A DNA stretch of 61,340 nt from Nemertoderma westbladi (Eukaryota; Xenacoelomorpha; Nemertodermatida; Nemertodermatidae). The translations under genes and the position numbers were made by a program. This document shows, in pieces, positions 1 to 9,634 of this stretch. The stretch is from the NCBI GenBank assembly GCA_032718475.1, contig JAUCBJ010007012.1:1-61340 (forward strand), in the 5' to 3' direction. Under the pieces are notes generated by a model. The model was not told the origin of the DNA. It was given only the letters and a program-made list of their open reading frames with translations, and ran no database searches. Position 1 is the first letter of the stretch; each line of letters begins with the position of its first letter.

Positions 1-831
1 CAAAAATGTTTCAAATTTTATTTAAAACCAACAAAAAAATATATCAAAGAATGAAAACTAAATTTTACTGTTTAACAAAATACTTGGTTAATATTACTGT
101 AAGTATTTGCATTAAAATAAAAAATTTATTTGCATAATTATCACAAAAGCACCTTTTTTATTCTTTGCTTTTGTAAATACGCTAAAAGATATATCAGTAT
201 TTCTACAAAATGCAAAATAATTTATTAAACAAATTTTAATTATGAAATATAACAATATATTTATGGTATATAGCTATAGCTGTTTATACTATTAATATAT
301 TTACATAATAATAAATATTATTATTATAAGTATAATAATTATTAGTATAATATATTAAAGATTCAATACTAAATTGTGAATTTAATTTGTTCAATTAATA
401 AAATAATTTCTGCTCATGGCAATATAGTAGGACCACAAATAATTAATACATGGGCATACACCAATACGACGTCATAAATGTTAACACAGTAACTGAATAT
501 AGGCACAGGTTATCTATAAGTCAATCGATAGACAATAACAAAATTAAAAAGCATTAAATAAAGCGGTGGTTTGGTATCCCTACCCGGATGCGGTTTGGAT
601 GAAACGAAGACATGAAAGTTAAAAACTCAACGAACCAAAGCGTGTCTGGTCGACTGATAGACACCGAACCCACTCGCGAATTTAAACTGGGGATCCCAAC
701 TCGCTCCAGAACGCAACCGATAATAACTCATCGCTTGCTGTTGCACTGAATTGCTCTACCACAGTTGACCAACGAAAGTTTTGCACTTTGTATTTCAGTA
801 TTTCATGCCGCTGATTCTAGAGCCTAAGATT
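1..831. other. AT-rich non-coding stretch
   Basis: The first 500 bases are strongly AT-rich with runs of A and T and no open frame of note. From about 560 the composition becomes more balanced, but I see no gene, RNA or repeat signal that I can support before the open frame starting at 832. Confidence 0.6.
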
Positions 832-1176
832 TCATCCGGTAAACGTTGCAATTTCCAGAAACCACGCACTGTAATCGTACCGATACCACGAAGTCTCTTT
901 AGTTTCACATGCATGTTTGCTTTTAGCGAAGCCCTGCTTACGTATACGTACAATGCGATTGGAACTACCAGTAGTTTTCCCACCGGATTCGAGCAGTAGG
1001 TGCACTTTTGCATCTTTCAGCATTGCGTCGGAGAAACGAGGCGAAGGGCCGGAAGTCGCGATGATAGAGTTCCGGTACGACCCTCTCTCGACCTTGGCCG
1101 TCGAGAGATATGCGAGAATGTTATCGCAAACGTGCTGGCACCCAGTCCGCCAGTTTGTGTCATCAACGTTGAAGAC
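832..1176 (-). pseudogene. Unrecognised open frame, possible exon or gene relic
   Basis: On the minus strand a frame stays open for 114 codons between stops at 1177-1179 and 832-834, in a patch that is GC-richer than its surroundings. The translation includes the stretches WRTGCQHVCDN, LLLESGGKTTGSSNRI and IRKQGFAKSK. It looks compositionally like protein but I do not recognise the family. It has no ATG near its 5' end, so it would have to be an internal exon or the remnant of a longer frame. The plus-strand frames over the same interval look like shadows. A chance open frame remains possible. Confidence 0.3.
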
Positions 1177-2100
1177 TCAGCAGTCATCTATATGCAGAAG
1201 GAGACGATTCGTTAGGATAAGCTGCAATGAAGTGATCCCCACCACATAGGGATCCTCGGATATAAGGATTACAGGATTACAACTTCAGAACTTGAAGTTT
1301 AGAACTGCAGTAGGCCTATAATGCAGGCAGATTGTCTCATGCGTTTACTAAAATCCTGAGGTTATTAGCCAAATGGGTGAATGTGGATTGGTTAGGCCTA
1401 CTGAAAGAACATGAGAAAACAAAAATGCTAGGCCTACAATCACAGTATTAGGCTCACTAAAAATTAACAAATAATAAATGAAATACTGAAATAGGCCTTA
1501 ATTTAATTATACAACAACCGTCAGACCATACCTGCTGCCTGCATACAGCCGTACCAAACCTGATAACATGCAGACAAGCCTAGAATACAAGTGAAATGTA
1601 TAGTAGGCAGGTATGCCTACTGTCAGACTGTAGTAAGGCCTGTGAAAGTACGGGCGGTGGTACGCTACTGCTGTACTGCAGTACTGCAGCAGGAGTCCCA
1701 GTGGAGGGGCAGACCGGTATATAAAATCCAACACTACCGGTAATTGCTACACAGCCAGCTGTGAGTTCATTATTCTTGCCCAAGGCGCCTTGTCCCTGCC
1801 TCACACTACAAAAAGTGTTGCCGTCGCTAGGATACAAATTATCTGTTATTGCTGTATTGGTTAGAGCTGTACCATTGGTTGGCTTTGGTTGTGTTTGATG
1901 TAGGCCATCATGTTATGATATTCAAATGGATTGATGGAGGGAATTTCAAAATGGTCAAATAATACAACAATAATGAAATTTTTAATATGATGTGCAAGTA
2001 TAAAATTCGCTGTAACTCTGGTGCAACACGACCGTATTCGATGAAATTTTCATTGTTACGTACGGTAATTAATGCGTTTACAATTGCTATACTCAATATA
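1177..2100. other. Non-coding stretch
   Basis: No gene is visible. The sequence is rich in the AGGCCT core and the TAGGCCTA octamer (for example near 1312, 1391, 1424 and 1494) and in short CTGCAGTACTGCAG-type palindromes near 1676-1690. Open frames are short and unconvincing. Confidence 0.5.
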
Positions 2101-3721
2101 TTTATAATCGGTATGATTTTTAAACTATAAGAGTTTAAGAGCCGGGAATTGCCAAATTGTGGCTACGTAGGCCAGATTTGACCACAAAATTGACCAGGTT
2201 CGTGCAACTCTTGAAAATTTTGGAATATGTCAATTTTGTTCTACTATCATGTTCTATAAATGACCAAAGTTAAAAAAAATATAATTCCTAGGAAGTTGTT
2301 TTATTTTTGATAAATATGTAATTTTATGGTGAAAATTGGTTAATTTCGTTAAAAATCAGTGAAAATTTGACGGTTTGGAGTAAAATTGGGTGGGTTGGGC
2401 CAACTCATATAAATTGTTGCCAGTGTTATTTTTCTTATCCTAAAACGTTCTTTAATTGAGCACAGTTTTAGAAAATATAATTCCTAGGAAGTTCTTAAAC
2501 TAAAGCTCAGACTTTCAAAAATACGGTCATTTAACGGACTTTTTTTATTTGTCTGTCATACCTACACACAACGTTGAAATCGAAAATGGCATGCATATTC
2601 GGATTCAGCACACCAAAATGTACCTATATAGTATATTTTGAGGTAATCTGAAGCTAAAATAAAAAAAATGAAAAAATGAAAAAAAATTTCGCCAAAATTT
2701 GCCAAACTTCCAAAAATACTTAACTTGCTCAGATTTTCATGAAATTTGGTACGGATGTGCCCAAAGCAATTCTAAGAAACTAATTTGAAGGATTTACGGA
2801 AAAATGCAATTTAAGCCGATATATCGCATTTTGAGTGCCTAATTTTAGGGTAAATTTCAAGAAAATACAGATTTCCTAAGTTTGGCCCTTATTTACTACA
2901 AGAAGCAAAAACTTTTTGTATTAAGATTAAATGGATAAAATGTAGAGCTATCTTATCCATCTGTGATGTTAAAGTTTCAGAAAAATATAAGCAGACAATT
3001 CGGAGAAAACCACTTTCTACCAAAACCTATTTTGTCAACTTCCAAAATTACCATTTTTCGGCCCCAATTTCCGGCCCTTAATATTCAGGCAACGCACAAT
3101 ATCAATAACAGTAATGGAACTCCCATCTTCCCTCTATATAACGCAAGTGGAACGGTTTCCTTCTAATTAAAAGATACAGAGTTATAACGATTTAAAAATT
3201 GTCAAAAATATCCAAATTTGGCCCAAAATTGGCCAAAAGTTAAATTATTGGCATACTGTTAAATATTTTTGGCCAATATTTTGACCCGATGAACAACTGT
3301 ATTGGATATGTATTCGGTATGAGTTTCAATCGAAATGGCCAAGCTGCTTTGGTGATAGCGAGAAAACAATGTAAAAATTTACCAATTTGATAATTTTTGG
3401 GTAAAATTAAAATGTGGCCAAAATGGCCAAATTTGGCTAAACGAAATTTTTTAATGAAACTTGCAAATTTATCCGCGCACAAAGTCTCCGGAGAACGTTT
3501 GAAGATTTCAGTCGCCTTCACTCCGAATTTAATCATTTAGTGCTAGAAGTTTCCAAATTGGGGCAAAAATCCACATTTGGTGGCCAATTTGGAAATGTTG
3601 GGAAACTAAATTGAAAAAACAAAACCGTACAAAATTCTTAGAATAACAAAAACTACAAACGTGGCAAATTTCAGAGAATATAATTCCTAGGAAGTTGTAA
3701 AACGCCCCGAGTAAGCTCCAC
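2100..3721. repeat. Diverged non-coding repeat region with a recurring 16-mer
   Basis: Low-complexity, AT-rich sequence dominated by permutations of GGCCAAAATTTGG. The motif ATTCCTAGGAAGTTGT, or a one-base variant, recurs at about 2284, 2479 and 3681, each time preceded by AATATA. This suggests an old tandem or dispersed repeat that has diverged. No coding frame is convincing on either strand. Confidence 0.5.
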
Positions 3722-3939
3722 TTTCTATATACTAATGTTGGAACGCCTACGCCCGGTGTGGGAGAATCCTCACGAAGGATCCTCCCACGTTGTGTTGTTT
3801 TTAGGTTTACATAAGAACCGCATATCCGACTTTCTATATACTAATGTTGGAACGCCTACGCCCGGTGTGGGAGAATCCTCACGAAGGATCCTCCCACGTT
3901 GTGTTGTTTTTAGGTTTACATAAGAACCGCATATCCGAC
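3722..3939. repeat. Perfect 109-bp tandem duplication with an internal hairpin
   Basis: Bases 3722-3830 are repeated without a mismatch at 3831-3939. Each unit contains an inverted repeat, TGGGAGAATCCT and AGGATCCTCCCA around a 5-nt loop, giving a 12-bp stem with one mismatch. Lack of divergence means the duplication is young or homogenised. Confidence 0.9.
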
Positions 3940-4105
3940 TAGTAGCTATTGGGTGACTCTAGTAAGTGTATACCAAATAAATATTATTGTACTATTGCTT
4001 GTGTGATCGACCATATGGGAAGATTTTAGCAAAGGACTTGATGGTTTACTCATCGCTTTTTAAAAATTTTTATGGGATATTGTTGATCGGGGCATTCGAT
4101 TTTGT

Positions 4106-4190
4106 GGTAGCTATTAATTTATTGGTAGCTAGTAATTTATTGGTAGCTAGTAATTTATTGGTAGCTAGTAATTTATTGGTAGCTAGTGTT
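4106..4190. repeat. 18-bp tandem repeat (GGTAGCTAGTAATTTATT)
   Basis: Four to five consecutive units of GGTAGCTAGTAATTTATT, the first a slight variant, run directly into the left TSD of the foldback element. AGCTAGT motifs also occur inside that element, so the array may derive from it or from a relative. Confidence 0.85.
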
Positions 4191-5316
4191 GGTACTACTA
4201 TGTTATGGGTACCCACTTTTTAAACAAATTTTTTCATATGAAAACGGCTTTTATCATGAGGTTTTCTGTTCTAGAACAAATTTTTAACCTTCTGCCAGTA
4301 CGATGGTAGCTAGTAATTTTATTCTTGTGTTTTAGCTAGTACGTTTTATTAGCTAGTGAAAAAAATTATAATTGAAAAATTGAAAACAAATTTGACCAAC
4401 TTTTTTCTTGTAAAAATATATTTTATTATGAGGATTTTTTATCTAGAACAAATATTTGACCTTCTGACAGTAAGATGGTAGCTAGTACTTTTGATTTTGT
4501 GTTAGCTAGTACTATTTATTAGCTAGTAAATGTAAGATATACCGGTAATTTAATTCTCAATTATATATTTGTTTGGAATAATTTATGAGTCATGGTGTAG
4601 CTAGTAATTTTTATTTGATAGTCAAAGTAGCTAGTAATTATTCACTAGCTAGTTTTTTATACAAAATATAGGCAGATGTCAAAATAGAGTTTTTACATAT
4701 TTTACTTATTTAGGCCTATTTTACTTATTACTAGATTTATTTATCTTTTTCTTAGTCATTTCGAGAATATATTGATGATATGGAAATTGTCTAAATAAAA
4801 GGGGCACTACAAAATTTCTTTTGTAATTTTAAGATCACTAGCTACCTTTAAAAACACTAGCCACCATAATAAAAAACAATAGCTAACCTCTCTCAGAAGG
4901 TGAAATTTATGTTCTAGAACCTAAAATATCATGATAATATCCATTAACATGGTCCAAAATATTATTTTGTAATTTTAAGATCACTAGCTACCTTTAAAAA
5001 CACTAGCTACCATAATAAAAAACAATAGCTAACCTCTCTCAGAAGGTGAAATTTATGTTCTAGAACGAAAAACATCATGATAATATCCAATAATATGGTA
5101 AAAAAATTGATCAAAAATTAGGTGCCAAAAATTTGGTTTTGAAATTTTAAAAACAGTAGCTACCTAAAAGAAATCACTAGCTACCACAAAAAAAACAATA
5201 GCTAACGTCTAACAGAAGATAACATTAATGTTCTAAAACAAAAAACCTCAAGATAATAGCCATTAACATGGTCAAATAAATGGTCAAAAAGTGGGTACCC
5301 ATAACATAGTAGTACC
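4191..5316. mobile_element. Foldback-type DNA transposon with 9-bp TSDs, non-autonomous
   Basis: The ends are inverted repeats. GGTACTACTATG opens the element and CATAGTAGTACC closes it, with perfect pairing over the terminal 31 bp and imperfect pairing continuing for over 100 bp. GCTAGTGTT flanks it directly on both sides (4182-4190 and 5317-5325), a perfect 9-bp TSD. A 9-bp TSD and long inverted arms are typical of Mutator-like and foldback elements; that affiliation is inference. The right half holds three diverged tandem subrepeats beginning near 4819, 4965 and 5137, each with AGCTACC, GCTAACCTCTC and GTTCTAGAAC modules. The left half has the inverted counterparts. No transposase frame exists. 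Confidence 0.85.
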
Positions 5317-5333
5317 GCTAGTGTTTTATTATA

Positions 5334-5771
5334 GTGTTTCTGGGGAGTCGATTCCAGAAGACGTTTATTGACGTCTCAGTTTTCAATCCCCTCGCCCCAA
5401 CGAACGCAGCTATGGAACTCAACGCCGCCCATCAGTTCCACGAGAACCGGAAACGGAATAAATACCAGGAACGGATCAGGGAGGTCGAACTTGTGATGTT
5501 TACACCCCTCATATTTTCAGCGTTGGGGGGTACCTCGCCCACTACAACGCTGTTTGTGAAGCATCTCGCTTCCAAGCTGGCGGAACGGCGCGAGACGCCA
5601 TATAGCGAATGTGTGAACTGGGTGCGACGGCAACTGAGTTTCGCCTTGCTGAGGGCCTCGCTCGTGTGCGTCCGCGGCTCTAGGTCTGCCCGTAAACGCC
5701 CAGCAGGCACATATCAGGACATCCCCCAAGCTTCCATCCGGATGGCAAATGCTGATACAAGAATAAACTAA
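5334..5771 (+). pseudogene. Relic of an RT-linked retroelement C-terminal domain
   Basis: The frame reads 145 codons with the signature FIDVSVFNPLAP, then FTPLIFSALGG, a basic helix region and LSFALLRASLVCVRGSRS. From memory this is the C-terminal module found downstream of reverse transcriptase domains in many cnidarian and other invertebrate retroelement ORFs. The reported start at 5334 is a GTG and not a plausible initiator; the protein is cut off at its N-terminus. The foldback element ends 17 bp upstream, so insertion or deletion there may have removed the rest. Base composition is clearly more GC-rich than the flanks. Expression as a stand-alone protein is unlikely. Confidence 0.65.
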
Positions 5772-6006
5772 TTTTGAAATTCCCGCTAAGCCAAGCAACA
5801 TTGTACAGTAGCCTGGTGGAGGGTGAAGTTTTTCTTTTTTTTTATAACTTTTATGTGTCTTTTTATATATTTGTGTAATTTGTCATTAAAAATAAAAAAA
5901 GCACTAAGCAGCCTAAAAATTTATAGGGTAGCTATAATGTAGCTAATAAATATATATTAATTAAATTGTATTTAATGATTAAATTATTAAATTAATTAAA
6001 TTGTAT

Positions 6007-6186
6007 CAACCAACTCATGGAAAGCGTAGTCGTGGACGACCTGCCATAACATTATATAGATCAACTTGAAAGGGATACTGAACTTGGGAGAAACGAAATT
6101 GCGACAACTATGGAGAATCGGGAAGCCTGGAAGGATCTCATTCCCACTGTCCGAGTTCGCTCGACCTAGTAGTACAGTAGTAGTAG
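6007..6186 (+). mobile_element. 5'-truncated copy of the 17.4-21.0 kb non-LTR family
   Basis: This interval is nearly identical to the 3' end of the full-length element (about 20799-20969): the last coding stretch, the stop in CGACCTAG and the TAG-repeat tail. The 10-mer TAAATTGTAT flanks it directly at 5997-6006 and 6187-6196, as expected of a TSD made by target-primed reverse transcription. A few substitutions and a one-base insertion (ACATTATATAG for ACATATATAG) separate it from the full copy. Confidence 0.9.
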
Positions 6187-6196
6187 TAAATTGTAT

Positions 6197-7425
6197 TTAC
6201 AGTCTATATGTATTACTTTGTAATCAGATCGATTAAGTCGTAAGGAGGATTATCTCGTTGAAGCTAGCTAGCGCCATCTAAGTTAATTTTGTAATTACAA
6301 GGGACATGTATAAAATTAAAATATTAGGCCTATCAAACGTACTATAGTGCCCCCCCCCCCCCCGCCCCCGCCAAGTATGCCTTTGCAAGTAGTACCAAAA
6401 ATATTTGTTCTAGAATAAATAATTTCCAATTATCTAGAACTCTTCTACTGCAGTATAATCAAAGTAACGCATATTTATACTGGTATATTATAGAAAATTG
6501 GGTTGTACAATAGGCCTACAGTACTGTAGGATTAAACATGTGCAGGAGATAGACTCCTTAAACATCGCGATGTAGGCCTATAAGATTAAACATGCAGAGA
6601 AGGATAGACTCCTTAATCACAGCGATGTAGGCATACGTGTTCAGAAATTTAATCGTTTGTAAAAATCTGCCTAAAATTGATCAGTTAAATACCACTTGTT
6701 CACAGGTGCAATATTCACGCCAAAAATAAAACTACAGTAGAAATACTTTTTGCGACACGGATGTAAGATGGCGTACTTTCTCAAGATTCCAGAATATTAA
6801 TTTATTTCTCGTAGTTGTACCAGCTACAGTACAATACAAGATTTAATTAATTATTTATTATAACCACTACCCCCTGAGCAGTTGTGTACAGTACGGTAGC
6901 TTTACGGCGCAATTTATCGTCATTATTATAGCATTCCTAATGTTTAATGAAATATATGAGTTGTTGCTTTTTGACGCGTCCGTTGCATAGATAGGCTGGA
7001 CGAGGTATATTTATTCTCAAAAATTCCGATGTAATCCATTGTTGGGTTTTCTGAAAAAGAAAAACCAAAACTAAATAAACTTAGCAACGGAGACACAAAT
7101 GATATTGTTGCGGCTGTCATGTAATACTGTTGCTATAGCTTCGGTCTATTAGATGTAACTAGTGTAGTTTATGGCGAAATACATTTATTTCGTATTAACC
7201 GGGAGAAAAATGACTTCAAAATTGGCTACAGGTTCATAGCAACGGTCCTTTCGCTGGTTCGTTGTAATATAAGTTTGGCCGTGGAAATAATATATTTATT
7301 TCACTTAGTCTGTAGCTAAATAATTTGGTAATAGGACTATAACTTTGGGCGCGGAGAAATAAGGGAAGACCAGCAGGCCGCAGAATTAACATAAATATTC
7401 CCCAACAATAACTTTAATTTTTCAG
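6197..7425. other. Non-coding stretch with poly-C tract
   Basis: No gene is visible. There is a C homopolymer near 6352-6363. An imperfect duplication around 6530-6630 contains the repeated phrase AGACTCCTTAA. The last 10 bases (TTTTTCAG-like) are the candidate 3' splice site of the next feature. Confidence 0.5.
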
Positions 7426-7697
7426 GTTCCGATAAAGACAGAGGAATCACGGCATGGCGATCTTCCGGGAATCAGAAATCCGGAGATTCCGACATCGACA
7501 AGGACTACGACCTACCGTTCGGAATGGGGTTTATCCGTCGTATAAAGTGTTTTTCTTACCTTCCGTTCTGCCCTACTTTCCGTTCCTACCCCTGTGAATG
7601 CCGTTCTCCCTGCTGTCACAAGGAATACTTCACTGCGAGTGGGTCTGTAAGAATAGAGACAACAAAGCCGGTAGTAGAACCTGAAACTTTCTTCTAG
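7426..7697 (+). CDS. Candidate terminal exon of an unrecognised gene
   Basis: A pyrimidine-rich 3' splice site ending TTTTTCAG (7418-7425) precedes a frame, entered after two bases, that is open for 89 codons to a TAG at 7695-7697. A polyadenylation signal AATAAA follows at 7734-7739. The local sequence is markedly GC-richer than the AT-rich flanks. The protein tail is serine/aspartate-rich first (GDSDIDKDYDL), then aromatic and cysteine-rich (YPCECRSPCCHKEYF), and ends EPETFF. I recognise no family. Upstream exons are not identified in this window. The whole call rests on open frame, splice site, composition and poly(A) signal. Confidence 0.4.
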
Positions 7698-9634
7698 ACT
7701 TATTAAGTTTTAGATATAAAATTAATTAATATAAATAAAGATACAGTTGTTGTCAGTATATCGTGTATTATAATAAGAATAAAAAACGACTGGTAGATAC
7801 TCTGTAAACATTTTAATTTTAGTGTTAAGATTATTGTTTTTTGAAAAAACAATTACTTTTCAAAACTTTACTTTGATTGGTGGCTACAGTAGCAGTAAAA
7901 ATATTTTTGTTCAATTAACTAAAGGTATCTCTCACCAAATTTATGTTCTCTTGAGCCCCTAAATGGACATTTTGTGAAAAAATGTCACTAAGTGCTCCGT
8001 AATTATTCATATGGTCGATGTTAAAATAAATATATTAGGTAAAATAGTAAAACTTTAGAGACATTAATTATTAGTATACCTGAAATATCCCAAATTAAAG
8101 ATTAAAAAATTATTTAATATAAATAATATACTTAATTTCGCGTACTTTTTAGTTTGGTACAAAAATACGAATTGTTCAGTAGAAAACTCGTATCAATCTG
8201 AAGTTTTAACAGTGATTTCCGACGCAAGAAGCCTGTGATTGAAATGATTTTTTTATTTCTCTATATTATTTGCGAGAAACAAAAACGATACAAAATGAAG
8301 GAAAGTTTGCCTTCGTATGTAATTGGTATCAGGACAGGAAGTTTATCCGGAATCAGTCCCGGTTCTTTATAGAGTGTTTACTGAAAAGTAAATGTTATGC
8401 CATACAACCTTTAGGAGCATATTATTATAATTAATATTTATTATCCATATTTAGAAACACTTTCAATTTGCTCTTCAAAGTCGACAAATATGTGTCTAGT
8501 ACGGCATGTTTCTGTCTAATTTAATAGAACATTGCGCAATAATGCAATGGCTGGTTAATGTTGTAAATGTTATTTAACACTGTTTATTAGAAACGCAACC
8601 GAAAAATTAAAGAGGAGTGGACATTTAAATTTTGTTTAAAACAATTAATTATATACGGAATGGTTTTAATTAAGAAAAATTAATAAAGATTTTTACACGA
8701 CACGAACACGTTTAGTTTACAACAGCCAATGAGCACCGAGTTAGATTAAGTTATAAGGAGTGTGGCGTGGTTTAGTTTTTTTTTAAATACAATAATTTAC
8801 ACAAGTGAATGTGATACACTACAACCATGATATTTTTGGATTAGGTTATACAAGTTTTCATATTGGTAGTGAAACGTTACATTTCAATTTTATTAATCTT
8901 GTCATTTTGGAAATATAAATTTATTTCTTCAATATTCAAATGTTTCATTACTTCCCGCCTCGACGACTGTGGTTTTACCGACTTGGCCCAAAACTACTTT
9001 TTTGAGGTAGGTGGGGGGGGGGGGGGGGGGGGTCTATAACCATAACCTGATAGTCAACCATTTTGACAATTATGAATTGTAATAATAAAAATAATAATTA
9101 ATAGCCTTGAGGTTTTTTGGTTCAGTTATAATATCTGCTATAAGTAGTACTAATCCTATAGAGGACATGTGATTATTGTATTTCTTGTTGCCAAGTTTTG
9201 TGAATTAGCAATGATAGTGAGATTAATGCTGTCGCCAGAACACTTATAACATATTAATGACTCAATCAAGTAGTTTATAATTAACTTAATTATTTATTCT
9301 GGCAACTTATGTAGTCTCACTTAGGTGAGAAAACATGGAAATTGATTTAATGAATGATAAATTCATGTAGTGCAATATCCCTAAAGATAGTTAATATTAC
9401 TCGTGATAAATTTAACATAAATTAAATATTAATAATTGTAATTTCATTATTTTTAAAAGTATATTCAAAGTGATTAGTGGAAGTTGGTAGTACTGTTTCC
9501 ACTGGACAACTTGCCTTAAAATCGCTTCTCATAAATCTTGTCTTGAGATTTTAATTCAAATTAAAAACAAGTTGGCCTACTGTAATTAAACAAGAAGTTT
9601 ACTTTACAATTTATTTGGTACAGAAAATAACTTC
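7698..9634. other. Non-coding interval with poly-G tract
   Basis: AT-rich, without a supported gene. A G homopolymer of about 20 bases sits near 9011-9032. Immediately upstream of the next gene, TTATTTGGTACAG at about 9612-9624 resembles a 3' splice site, so a non-coding 5' exon could lie in this interval. Confidence 0.5.
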
